From Mesostigma viride (Eukaryota; Streptophyta; Mesostigmatophyceae; Mesostigmatales; Mesostigmataceae): DNA of 60,000 nucleotides. The notes below the pieces were generated by a model. The model did not search any database, was not told where the DNA came from, and was given only the letters and a program-made list of their open reading frames with translations. Made by a program: the position numbers and the translations under genes. Location: the NCBI GenBank assembly GCA_009746045.1, contig RPFO01000288.1, positions 725,855 through 785,854 of the forward strand, in the 5' to 3' direction. This document shows positions 43,780-54,470 of this stretch, in pieces (positions within the stretch are counted from its first letter, which is position 1; every line of letters begins with the position of its first letter).

Positions 43780-45774
43780 GTGGTGCTAGCAGCTAGGAGT
43801 GTGCCTGTTGTGGCATCAGCTCTAGAGAAAGCAGCTTGGTGTAAGGGGATTGAGGAGCAGCTTAACCACAGGGTAACCTATTACTATGATGGTGTGGCAG
43901 TCTCTCCCCTGGCATTGCAGTTTGGTATGCTATCACAGGACGTGGTGGCAGCCTGCCTGAAGAAGGCAGACAGGGTGTTTTCCAGATTGAGGCGTAAGGA
44001 CAAGGGTTGGAAAATGCTGAGGCCCCAGGTGGGACTGAGGGTCAGGATGTGGAAGGAACCGTCATTACCAGGCAAGCGTGGCAAGTGGCAAGATGGGCAG
44101 GTAACCCATGTTGAGGAAGCTAACCATTCTTGTCTGGTGGCTTTGGAGAGTAATCCCAAGCACGTGTACAGGCTATCCTGGGCTCACGTCAAGGAGAGAA
44201 GGCCAACTGCAATCTGGCCTGAAGACGGCCCTGATCCTCCCTTGGAGGGAGATGAGCAGGATGAGAGCCAGGCAGCAGATGCTAACCCACCATGCTTGGA
44301 TTATGGTCTGTCCTGGATGGATGAGGGTGAGCAGGAGTCTGCTGAGACGTCTGTCACAAGGCCAGAGGTGGCCAGGGCTGCACCACAGTCCAGGGGGCTG
44401 CTTATGGCGGACATCATTCGAGCTCTGCAGAACAGCAAGCGTGATCCCAAGGTATCTAAGCTCACGGGATGGGGGTCATGTGGGGCACCAGCACTAGAAG
44501 TGGATACCAACTCACAGGTGTCCATTCTAAGGGTAGAGGATGCTGCAGGCTTGCAGTGGTCATCCCCTAGCTGCCTAGCTGTGTCTGATTTCTCTGGGAA
44601 TGTGTCCATGAAGATCTTGGGAGAAGTGAGTGTGCCTATCCTGGGGGTGCCCACCACGTTCAGTGTGGTTGAAGGGTATCAGGGGCCTGCCATTCTAGGT
44701 CAGAACTTCTTGTGCTTACCAGGGGTGAGGATATCCTCTGAGGAGCTAGCATTAGAAGGGCAGGGCCGCCTTCCCTTGCAGAGATATCGCTACTCCCAGG
44801 GTCTTAGTGTGGCTGTAAGGGCTGTGAGGGGTCTAGAGGCAGAGGGTCCTGATACAAAGGAGCCCATTGCTGGGGACCTGCTGATCCTCCCTACTACGTT
44901 TGACCCACGTGAGTTGGGTGTGCAGAGGTACCAGATCCCAGGAACGAGTCCTGTACCTTGGCGCAAGCTAGTGGAGATGATGCAAAGCCCCAAGATGGCT
45001 AAGGCATGGACTCTTGGCTTTGTTGCTTCTGGGCATGAGTGGATAGTTGCCAACTGTGCAGAGCCTGTGGATGTCCTCCCTGAGGATCACCAGCTGCTCA
45101 GATTGATGTTTGTCCTCAAGCTCAAGGAGGTAGATGGCGTGCAGGTGCCACATGTTAGACCAGTTGTGACTGAGTACCATGGCACTGGACAGTTAGCAGA
45201 TGAGGAGCTTTACACACCAGGGATGCTGCATGATACATGGAGGATTTTGTTGTGCATTTATTTGTCTTTTCTGCAGAAGGGGATACCCTATAGCTCTGTG
45301 TTGGTAGATTTCAAGAGGGCTTTTCTTAAGGGTGATCAGCAGGAAGCACAGGATACTTGGCGCACAATACCCCCTTTCTTTGTTAAGGTGCCTGCAGTGT
45401 GGAGGGCAGAGCTGAAGACGAGGTATTTGAGGATTCTCAAAGGCGTGGAAGGCCTTAGATCGAGTCCCATCATCTGGAGGAAGAGCTTGGAGAAGTACCT
45501 CAGGTCTGTCTGTGGTCTCTCAGTCTCTCCAGTTGATCCTTGTCTGTTTCAGGGTAGCTATGAGGGGCTGCCAGCGTTTGCCTCCCTGCATGGTGATGAT
45601 CTGCATCTCCTGGGCCATCCCACTTGGCAAGAGTTGACTCTGGCCAGGATCCAGAAACGGTTTGAACTGGGTAAGATCCAGTACATGGTTGAGAATGAGC
45701 CCATGGTGTTTTGTGGAATGCAGGCGACCTTGGTCCAAGCAGGGTACATGGTCCATCCAGCTGGAGGGTGGTAA
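43780..45774 (+). pseudogene. copia-like pol: integrase C-terminus, retropepsin-like domain, reverse transcriptase
   Basis: Domain order in this 664-residue frame: the end of the integrase core (HRVTYYYDGVAVSPLALQFG), an SH3-like C-terminal domain (GLRVRMWKEPSLPGKRGKWQ), and an acidic linker. Then comes a retropepsin-like segment with ALEVDTNSQVSIL (D-T-x-S, glycine replaced by asparagine) and GPAILGQNFL, the paired flap-side ILGxNFL motif. RT follows: VLVDFKRAFLKGD (motif A) and SLHGDDLHLLG (catalytic DD). A protease between integrase and RT is not the usual copia order (gag-PR-IN-RT-RH). The frame ends at 45774 through a one-base shift near GGAGGGTGG. Confidence 0.7.
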
Positions 45775-46498
45775 GGATTATCCTCAGCAGATCATAGATG
45801 CCTTGCAGGAGCCCATCACCCAGGCCAGATGTGCAACAATACGAGGTATGTTGGCATGGCTGGCCAGCATTTGTGCTCCTGACCTGTTGGTACTGAGTCG
45901 GTTGACCGATTCCCAACTGGTTGAGGTGGGTGCTGAGAGAGTGGTAGAGGCTGTTCGCATGTCTCCCCCTCTCATGCTGGGTCCTTTGGATTTGTACAGG
46001 CCTTTTGACATGATGCTCTATGTGGACAGTTCTATGGATAGTAGGAAGGTCACAGAGGTCAGGGGCCGTGCAGCAGCATTAATATCCCTGGTGCAGGAAC
46101 AGTCCTCTCTGGTCTGCTGGTACAGTCGGTTGCAGAACAGGGTAACTCCCAGCAGTGACATTGCTGAGTGCAGGGCAATCTGTGAAGGGCTTCATACTGC
46201 TCTTTACTTGAGGGAGCTATTTTACCAGCTATGTCAAGTGGCTTCCTGTCGGTTGCAGATGCACACACTGGTAAGAACTGACAGCATGGGCATGGTGCAG
46301 TTTGTGCACAGGCAGCTGGCCAGGAGCAGGGACCTTGATTATTTGTTGCTCAAGGAAATGTCTTGCTTAGCTAACATTGAACATGTGGCTGGCGTGGACA
46401 ACCCTGCAGATGCTCTCACCAAGCTGGAGGAGAAGGCTGAGCTGCAATACCCTTTGCTTCGTGGGCTCATGGCCTCCAAGGGGGGAGGGCCAGAGTAG
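45775..46498 (+). pseudogene. copia-like RNase H domain
   Basis: It continues the RT connection region in a second frame (KDYPQQIIDALQEPITQARC) and then RNase H: first acidic residue in MMLYVDSSMD, the copia-type CWYSRLQNRVTPSSDIAECR with its active-site glutamate, VRTDSMGMVQFVH, and a terminal VAGVDNPADALTK. It stops with TAG at 46496-46498. The open frame begins earlier (45662) in overlap with the RT frame. Residues up to 45774 there are out of sense. Confidence 0.7.
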
Positions 46499-47433
46499 AC
46501 CAAACAGCCTTGCTCTAGGTGGGAGGCATCCCAGTGGGCTGGGCAGCCACGTGGTGGCTGACAGCAGGTCCTTCAGAGTTCAGACACACTCTGCTGGACA
46601 GGGGTCAGGGTGGAGTCACTCCCCTGGCTGAGAATTTCGCCTGGCTCTGTCATGGAGCTGCAGAAGAGTCTTAAGGACTTTGTAATGGGCCTTGGGTCTT
46701 CATGGAATGGACCCTGCAAGGGCAGCCCAAGTGTTGGCTCTAACAGGTTGCTGTACATTTGTATATATTCTCTGTAACCAACCTGTTGCATGCTAATAAA
46801 ATCCCTGGTTGTGTGACCATGTTGGACGTGGTTGCCAGGGGCCTCACTATGGGTTATACTCCTTTATAATAAAACATAATCTTGTTATTGTCATGTCTTG
46901 TTGTTTGTGATGCTCAGTTCCAGGAGCTGATCCAAACCTGGAGGATATGGGGTGGGGTTCGATTCCCCAGCTGACCTCAGCCTGGCATGTATGAATCCTG
47001 AGTGAGACTCAGTGAGGACATGGGCTCCCCATGTGTTGGCTAACATTTGTCAGGGCTCTCTCAGTCTTTGGAAGGATTTAAAAGATAAAGGAGGCTCCGT
47101 GGCGGGCGCCATATGAACGGGCGCCTGTGATAACTGGATGACCAGGAACTCACAATAGTACGTTCATGGACTCCTCTATCCAAACTCCTCTGACTAAGTG
47201 AAGACCTAACTTTAATCTACACCAGGTTCCCAAAGAAAGGGTTGGGATGTCATGTGGGTCAGAGGGCAACCTTTGAACCAATGAGCAGGCCTAGCTAATA
47301 TTTGGAGGCACCTCAGGTTCCAAAAGAAAAGGCAGGTCTGGTCTCTGGGAGGGATCAGATGTCTGAAGGCTTGTGGGGACAGTGGCTGATAGGTTCTCAG
47401 GCTGGTCCAAGCTCCAAAACAAGAAAGGGTTGG
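46499..47433 (+). other. copia 3' internal region with polyadenylation-like sites and pol III-like boxes
   Basis: Non-coding. It contains AATAAA near 46794 and 46866, an A-box-like TGCTCAGTTCCAGG at 46911-46924 and a perfect B-box GGTTCGATTCC at 46956-46966 inside a TGGGG-TTCGATT-CCCCA stem-loop. Just before the 3' LTR, AAAACAAGAAAGGGTTGG (about 47416-47433) is a plausible polypurine tract, and a related AAAGAAAGGGTTGG occurs near 47228. Confidence 0.5.
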
Positions 47434-48086
47434 AGTTAGCATATTGGGGCACCAATGTGCTAGATGGATGCAGGTTGAGGAGACCTTTCCAACGCCGTGT
47501 CAACCGCCTAGAACAGACAAGGGACTAGAAAGTTATCAAGTCCCGAAGTACTGCCGACCGGTGGGCGAGGGCGGTGCACACTCAGGGCATAGTGGACAGG
47601 ACACGTGGCAGGCCGTGCCTGCACAGGCTTAGCCTGACTCTCACGTGACTGGGACACAGTGTACTGAGGGCTCAACGGTACTGTGGCTAGTAGAAGCCAG
47701 TAACCAGCCAGCAGGTCTGCAAGGATGTAAGTCCTTGCAGGACTGTGGCAGGTCCTGTGCTGTCCTAGACACAGGATAGCCAGAGATTCCTGTATGCTGC
47801 CTGCAACGAGGATGCAAGGCAGCGATACGAGGCTCTGGCAATGTAGCGTTGCCCAGCGTTGCTCATGACCGAGGAACAAGGATGGAACGAGGTTGCATAT
47901 AGCTCGAGGCTCAACGAGGCAACGAGCGTCTTCACACACGAACCTTGGTCGTCACGACGAGTGGCGAGCCTATCGAGGGTCGTAGGCCTGGTGTGAGGAT
48001 AAAGGTTGCTAGCCAGCAGCCTAGGGTCATTCCAGCCGGCAAGGACCAGGAGCTCACAAGCTCTGCTGACGAGTTGCTGCGCAAAT
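47434..48086 (+). repeat. 3' LTR of copia-like element
   Basis: 653 bp, about 99% identical to the 5' LTR, followed by the second CCTGC duplication at 48087-48091. Near-identity of the LTRs dates the insertion as recent relative to the mutated pol frames. Confidence 0.85.
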
Positions 48087-48091
48087 CCTGC

Positions 48092-50217
48092 CATGCTGGC
48101 CATGTCTCAGGCAACCCTTGCAAAGCTTAAAATCAAGCTAGAGGTCTAGAAGACAGTGCAAATGGTGTCCAGTTATGCTTGTATATCTTGCCATGTGCTG
48201 TTCATCTGCTGCCGCGGCAGCAAACCCCTGTCAGAATATACCGTAACAACGTAGATATTGGGGCTATGTGAGTGAAGCTGAGCGCTTGGAAGGTCACACC
48301 TATCATTATAATGCATGATCCTTGTGCGTGTTTGTAATAGAGGCTTTGGATTCCTCATGGTTACGTGCAATACCCATGGCAGGCTGTTGCTGCCTGCAGT
48401 GCTGCGCGACAGCCCCGGCCGTGCAATTGTGTATGAGGCGTCCCTTGGGGAGCATGCCATGTCATGCCATGCTTACCGTGTTGTGGGGAAACCTCGTAAG
48501 GTCCAAAAGACACCTAAGAGGCAGAGGGAACTGAGTACTAGCGCCTTTTTTCTGCTTGCATCTATGGTCATGCTGTGTTTATGGTGCCACCGCAGCGACA
48601 CCCTGTTTTGTTAAATCATAATTAAATAGGTATTGGGGCTATATGACTGCTGTTAAGTGCTGGCAACCCCAAAACAATCATAATAATGCATGGCCTATGC
48701 TCATATTTGGAAAAAAGTTGTTTGGCTGCATGCAACACCCAATATAAAAAAGGCCTCAATTGAGGCCTTTTCCTGGACATTGGGACAGTTGTGCGTATGG
48801 ACGCTTCTTGTTGTGTGAGAGTGACGCACCCTCTCTTCGCAGGCCGCAGCGGCATCACAGCTGCGCCGTAGGGCCGCCAATGGTTTCTTTGCATTTGATC
48901 GTGCTCGGTTGGAAGTGTCATATCAGATGATGTTGGAGATATTGCATTTGTGTGACTGCATGTAGATAGCTGCCACCATTGGTTGTTTGAGCTTTCCTTT
49001 GTTATGATGATGTGGCAAGGCTAGAATGTGCTGAGCCAACCATGGTTGACATGCATGACTGCATGCAAGCTATATATACCATGTTCCTACTTGGTTCCTT
49101 GCCATCTATAGTCCCAGTTTGTCATCCATGCCGGGGAGGAACATAGGAAATGCTGCTTAGGCATGTTAGGGCTACTATCGTCAAGGCTATGCACATATTT
49201 ACAAGGCTGGCCATGCTCGAGGGACGATGAAGACGTATGAGGTGCGTGGCCACCCCTTTACTCAGCATGTTTTTGGTGCATGTTGGATGGCATATGATGT
49301 GGAATTGTGGGGTGACTAACTTGCTGAGTGGTCCTTAGCGCCTTGTTAGGTGGTCATATAGGAAACCCATCAACTTGAGTAGTAGTTCTTGTCACAATGA
49401 CCCCCCACATTGAGCATGAGTTGTCGTCAGCGTGCAAGAATTAATTATGTGTGCTTTGGTCAGTTTGCAGTTGTCATTGATGAAGAAGGAGGTGCTAGTG
49501 TGGCTGAATGGTTACTCTAATTTCCTTGTAGTAGCGTCTACATGGGTGGCTGTCTTGAAATGGTTGTAACTTGGGCAGCTCTTGTCAGAATGTCGTAAAA
49601 CCTCGAACATAGGCGGCACCATATGTGTAGAGGATGGTAGCATGTGGGTTGGCCAGTTTTCACGTGGCTTAGATGTATAAAGGGGTGTTAGTGGGGTTAA
49701 ATACTGGCTAAAACCTCCCTTAGCTTCGACACTGGTGACAACCTATGAACATTAATAACTTGAGCTGTGGTTGTCAGAATGACGTGACATTTTGGGTTTG
49801 CATGTCCCCCCCTTCTCTAGTATTTGAAAATATATTATATGGCGATTTTGGAAGTGTTTATGATTTGATTTATTATTTAAAAAGGACCTGTATTGCGGGG
49901 AAATCAATAACGTGTGCATCCTTGCTTATTTCTTGGTCCCAATGAGGCAGACTTTCTCAAAAGTGGGGGAAATATTATATGGTTTGGTCCCAATATGGCT
50001 GCCCATTGTCCTAGGAAAATTTTGACTAAAATAGCGTCTTTTTCTATTTTTAGCGCGTCACCGGTATGTGGTGGGGGCTAGTACCCCCCCCAAGTGTTTG
50101 GAATTTTTTTAAAAATCATATTTATTATTTATGGTCCCCAATCATCACTGGACTTTTATCTCATGCGTAGCCGGTATGTTTTCAAGAAAAGTGCACTTTA
50201 GGAGTGTCCCCTTCCTC
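48092..50217 (+). repeat. dispersed repeat family D, copy 2 (right part)
   Basis: It resumes the repeat after the copia insertion. Blocks shared with copy 3 include AACTTGAGCTGTGGTTGTCAGAATGACGT-type sequence (near 49755 here, 52430 in copy 3), GAAGTGTTTATGATTTG-type sequence (near 49850, 52520) and GTCTTTTTCTAT (near 50036, 52722). No ORF is conserved. An AAAAGGCCTCAATTGAGGCC palindrome lies at 48748-48771. Confidence 0.5.
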
Positions 50218-50976
50218 TGTGCATGCTTTCAGGTTCACTTTGTTTGAGAAGGCACCAGAACTTCTTTATTGCAAAATTATATGCTTAAGCCGCTTGCAGG
50301 CCTTGGTAGACGGAGAGACTGGCAAATGTGCGCAAGCGGTCCTAGGCGGCTGCCACCGTAATATAACACCCCCAGAGACAACAAACAAACAAGCAAACAA
50401 AAGAGGGTGGGTGGGTGGGAAAAACTGATAAAGCATGCGCCTCCGTGTCTTCCTCAATAAAAAATTGGCTGCATTGCATGCGCACGGTGACGGATGCAAG
50501 TCCGGTACAGTACTGGCGCGGCGCCCAGGTGCCACTGAACAGTTGTACTACAAAGAACCCATTTGTACTGATTCTTTCGACATTGTACTACGTTTAGTCA
50601 CTATCTACTTCAACCCAGGTGGTCAGACCACCTCCTAGGCAGGTTGTGCCACACCTGAACGAATCTTCACTAGCCTGAGCTAGTTTGAACTAGTTTGAAG
50701 TAGATTGTACTACCCTGTAGTACCAATGAAGTACTTTGAACTGTATCCAAGTACTTGGAAGCAGTCCATAGGTCATTTGCAGGGACTTTCACCCTTTCTA
50801 GGAGCATTTCTCGCATATCAGCCATGAGGCAGCGGCACCGACTCTCACTCCGCTCCCCTTAGTCGCAAATCAGGGAATCCAGATCGTTAGATCAACCATC
50901 CTTTGTGCATGCTTTCAGGTTCACTTTGTTTGAGAAGGCACCATGCAGAACTTGTTTATTGCAAAATTATATGCTT
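50218..50976 (+). repeat. repeat family R1, copy 1 with duplicated 70-bp ends
   Basis: A 70-bp block starting GTGCATGCTTTCAGGTTCAC and ending ATATGCTTAA lies at 50218-50286 and again at 50907-50976. Between them a unit begins CCGCTTGCAGGCCTTGGTAG and includes AACAAACAAGC, GGTGGGTGGG and ACTAGTTTGAAGTAGATTGT. The same unit recurs at 57033-57707; its start also occurs at 52972 and 59400. The junction ATGCTTAAGCCGCTTGCAGG at about 50281-50300 is the uninserted version of the site occupied by TTAA element 2 at 57704. Confidence 0.7.
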
Positions 50977-52971
50977 AAGGGGACGTGGCGCGCCGAATAT
51001 TTTCCGCGCTAAAAAATTCCCGTTACCGTCCGTACGGGGTATAATGTGTGCCCGAACCGCTCAACCCTCGCGGAGGTGGCCTTGGCGGCATGCCTTTAGG
51101 CAATATAATTAATCGATATGGCACGTAAAAAGCTAGAAAAAATGCAAGATTTTCGCAGAAGATTAGTTGATGACCTCATTTCATGGCGGAAAGTTTACGG
51201 TTTGCAATATCGCTAATTTCTCGAACGGCTACGGGCGCGGGGGTCCAGGATATAATTTCTCTTCAGCGGATATTCATGAAATTTAAAATGCAGGTTTACT
51301 ACGGCAGCGATTGTGAGGCAACGTAGGCTCTAAAGAGCGATTATGAAGCTAACGTAATGGTGTTGTCGAGTTTGTGCCGAAGCTTCCCAGTTTCTTTTAC
51401 ATTTCCGGCATTCAAGGTAAGAACCTACGCAGGCCTGCGCATGTCGCCTTCGACGTATTCACGGAAGGCGCACCTTCCTTGTTCGCCTGGACAATGGATG
51501 ATGTCTTTTATTATTCGCGCTTGCGTGCCAGTTTATGCGTCTAACATTTCTACGCAGGCTGGTGCATTAGCGTCGGCCTTTCGCCTTTTTTTCGGGCAGT
51601 TTCCCTGCAGGAAGCGCTCCATTTCTTTCGGTTGCTTCGTCAGATTCCTAGCAATTTCGTACGATTTCGTGTAGTTTGTGGCTGGCATGCTTAAGGCGCC
51701 GAGGTTCAGTTGTTGGTAATGTGTTGGCATTTGTTTTCCATAATCCTTTGGACATGAGCTTGCTCAGACGCTTTGTTTTGTGCCGGATCTGACACGCTTG
51801 TTTTAGTAACGAGATCCGGCATGTGCCTAGAGGCTAACAAGCTGGCATCAGCAATTCTTAGCAAATCACCATATTGGAAAGGAAGGTGAGAGTGGTTCCT
51901 TTGCTGGCCATACTGCATGAGTGGCATTGCATTAGATAGATGTTTCCATGGCTTTCCTTGAGCTATAACCATAGAGACTTCCCTGCTATGTGTGCAGCAA
52001 GGCAGGCTGGAGAGGATGTCAATGCTTGGCAGAGAGCAGTATGACTTGCTGCCAAGTTTGCAGGCCGCAGTTGCCTAAGTATTGCTTGGGCAGTCTTTCT
52101 AAGGTTTTTACACGTATGCTTGCTGAGTTCTTGGCATAAATTTACATGGTAACCTTGGGCTGAGCATAGTGTATGCTCTCTTGGTGCATGCATGTATGCC
52201 TAGCGATGGTGTTGCTATGCCCACGCTGGCAAGGCTAGCCATGCTGAGGGCAGGGGAGGGCAGATGAGGTGCCTAGCCTTTTCTTATGTTGTGTGATCGA
52301 GTTGGGCATGTTTTGGGGGTTCTTGGATGGAAAACATCATGTCTAGGTGGCCTTATACACAGAAAAGCCTCATTTAGCGTAGAAAAGCCTCATTTAGCGT
52401 ATGTTCAGGTTTTAGCACGCAAAACCTATAACTTGAGCTACTAGACTTGTTGGAATGACCTGGGACTTGGACCACAGTTGCCCCCTGTTAGCCGGATTTT
52501 CGCTACATTTTGTTGCCTTATCTGAAGTGTTTATGACATGTTTAGTCCCAAAGTCCGGTAAAAAAAGGGTTGTTTTGCGAGGAGATTAATAACTGTTCAA
52601 GGTTTTGCCATTTGCATGATGTAAATAGCTCGGTAAGCTACAAACTCAGGGAACTATAGACGCTACATTTATTTTTGCCAACAAATGTGTGCATTGGCTG
52701 GGGCATACCCAGCCCTAATTAGCGTCTTTTTCTATACATAGCACAATATTGGCGTGACGCAGTCACGTGTCTATTAATTAATTAATTAATTAATTAATTA
52801 ATTAATTAATTAATTAATTAATTAATTGGCGTATAGATGGGGGTAGTACCCCCAACAAGTGCATGGACAACTCACCAGAGATGTTATTTAGTGCCCCCAA
52901 TCATAATTTAGCATTGTGTAAATGAATTACAAGTGATGTTAGCATATGCCAAATTTAAAGGGTTTTGGGGT
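50977..52971 (+). repeat. dispersed repeat family D, copy 3
   Basis: Head GGGGACGTGGCGCGCCGAAT, then GCGCTAAAAAATTCCCG; later GATGACCTCATTTCATGGCG, TACGGCAGCGATTGTGAGG, TGCCTAGAGGCTAACAAGCT (about 51827) and GGCCATACTGCATGAGTGGC, matching the order in copies 1 and 2. It lies between an R1 end (ATGCTTAAG) and an R1 start (CCGCTTGCAGG). A LINE tail is inserted at 52753. Confidence 0.6.
52753..52828 (+). mobile_element. minimal LINE tail insertion (hairpin plus (TTAA)n only)
   Basis: GTGACGCAGTCACGTGTCTA followed by about 55 bp of ATTAATTA repeats, the same 3' end as at 3903-3946. It is flanked by ATTGGCG on both sides (about 52746-52752 and 52824-52831, overlapping the repeat). The homologous place in copy 2 of repeat D (near 50050) has no such insert. 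It is the shortest possible 5'-truncated LINE copy. Confidence 0.65.
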
Positions 52972-53200
52972 GCCGCTTGCAGGCCTTGTTGGTAGACCGA
53001 GAGACTGGCAAATTGTGCGCAAGTCTCAGGCGGCTGCCACCATATAACACCCGCATCTCCAACCTGGCTGTCCCCGGCCGCATCTGGAGTGGTTGTAGAG
53101 GGGGAAGCCCTAGCGTGGCTGCTAGAGTGCGCTTCCCCTGCACCTGTCAACGCAGGTGTCCGCAGGGCCCTAGTGTGTCCACAAAAGTGCACATGGATGG
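52972..53200 (+). repeat. repeat family R1, variant copy 2 (truncated)
   Basis: It starts CCGCTTGCAGGCCTTGTTGG and diverges from the 50288 copy after CACCATATAACACCCGC. The following CATCTCCAACCTGGCTGTCC and TAGAGGGGGAAGCCCTAGCG blocks are shared with the copy at 59400 instead. Confidence 0.7.
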
Positions 53201-53409
53201 AAGATGCTGTTTTTATTCCATAAACTCAGTGTCTTGAGCTCCAAGCATCATTTCAACCTGAAACTTGGACTGAAGGTAGGCAGTAGGCCCAGCTCCAGGC
53301 CCATAACTTGACATTGCAAAATTATGGACGTTTGACCCCCTGCCAGGGTGCCAAAGTTGCTAAGAATAGCATTTTTGACTACCTATTGGCACTACTATGA
53401 CTCCAATAT

Positions 53410-53990
53410 CATCTCCACCAAATGAAGTGTGGTGGGGCTGCCCAATTATGCATGCCACCCAAATACATCATGTTCAGTATGCCCACCAACTTTGGATATG
53501 ATCCCATGTCATTTAGCCATATAACTGTGACGTTTGCAAGCAGAAACGGCCAAAAATCACAGTTTTTACACATTTTCATGCCGTTTACTTCAGATTTATA
53601 GTGTGAAATGGGGCTGCGAACGTGCATGCCACCCAATCACATCATATTCAGTATGCCCACCCACTTTGGATATGATCCCATGTCATTTAGCCGTATAACT
53701 GTGACGTTTGCAAGCACAAAACGGCAAAAAATCACAGTTTTTACACATTTTCATCATGCCATTTACTTCAGATTTATAGTGTGAAATGGGGCTGCAAACG
53801 TGCATGCCACCCAATTACATCATGTCCAGTATGTCCACCAACTTTGGATATGATCCCATGTCAGTTAGCCATATGATTGTGACGTTTGCACGCACAAAAA
53901 TGCCAAAAATCACAGTTTTTACACATGTTCATGCCATTTACTTCAGATTTTGGTGAGTGAGAAATGGGGCTACAAACATGCATACCAACC
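53410..53990 (+). repeat. three tandem copies of a 173-179-bp unit
   Basis: Landmark TTCAGTATGCCCACCAACTT occurs at 53473 and, slightly changed, at 53646 and 53825. Each unit also carries GGATATGATCCCATGTCA, TGTGACGTTTGCAAGCA and AATCACAGTTTTTACACAT. The length is in the range of nucleosome-sized satellite monomers, but only three copies exist here. Confidence 0.85.
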
Positions 53991-54117
53991 AAGTAGACAA
54001 CGCCAAATAATTTAATTGAATTGCATACAACAACATCACTTTGCATGGGATATGAAACATAAAGTTGTCTCACGTAATCAACCACGCAATAAGACTGTCA
54101 TGTGCTCTTTGCTAGCT

Positions 54118-54373
54118 AGTCAACATCGGAGTCGGCTTGGTTAGCCCTCCTCCTCTTTGCAGCCAGCTCCTTCTCCTTCCTAGATGGGCTCCTCTTCAGG
54201 TCAGGGTCAGCATTGAAGTGCTCCCTGCGTAGCTCCCTATTCAGCACTTGGAGCAAACGCCCAAGGCCTTCCCCCTCCTTGCCCGAGACGCGTTTCTTGC
54301 TAGTCAAACGAGCGTCCTGCTTTCGATCTGATTGCATGCAGGTGCTCGAGAGCCGTGCCTGAAAAATTTCTTA
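54118..54373 (-). CDS. possible terminal exon, basic protein fragment
   Basis: On the minus strand a TTTTTCAG acceptor at 54374 precedes ARLSSTCMQSDRKQDARLTS, then KEGEGLGRLLQVLNRELRRE and a basic end ELAAKRRRANQADSDVD before a stop at 54116-54118. Codon use is clean and charged-residue rich, like a nuclear protein C-terminus. The upstream exon cannot be identified; the 10-bp minisatellite would lie in the preceding intron. Low confidence. Confidence 0.3.
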
Positions 54374-54470
54374 GGTCACCTACATCCAGAATTAAGCCAG
54401 GCAGGTGTGCATGAGCAATATGAAAATACAATGTGCACACTTCTTGGGCACACTAGGAACTCAGGAACCG

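Larger units (their letters stand above)
39697..48086 (+). mobile_element. copia-like LTR retrotransposon, 8.4 kb, with frameshifts
   Basis: Two LTRs of about 654 bp with a 5-bp CCTGC target duplication (39692-39696 and 48087-48091) enclose, in order: an upstream ORF region of unknown type, gag with a zinc knuckle, integrase, a retropepsin-like segment, RT and RNase H. The RNase H (CWYSRLQNRV ... DIAECRAICEGLHTALYLRE) and the GDD-type RT motif place it with Ty1/copia (Pseudoviridae-like). Three single-step frame changes in pol (near 43742, 45772, and the gag-pol boundary) make this copy look defective or frameshift-expressed. It lies inside copy 2 of repeat family D. Confidence 0.85.

Noticed and set aside
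46901-46985. A functional tRNA gene
   Set aside because: D-arm-like and T-arm sequences are present, but the acceptor ends do not pair and no anticodon arm with a proper 7-nt loop forms.
50977-52971. Repeat D copy 3 as a TTAA-type transposon
   Set aside because: The left end follows TTAA, but the right end is not followed by TTAA and no inverted terminal repeats were found.
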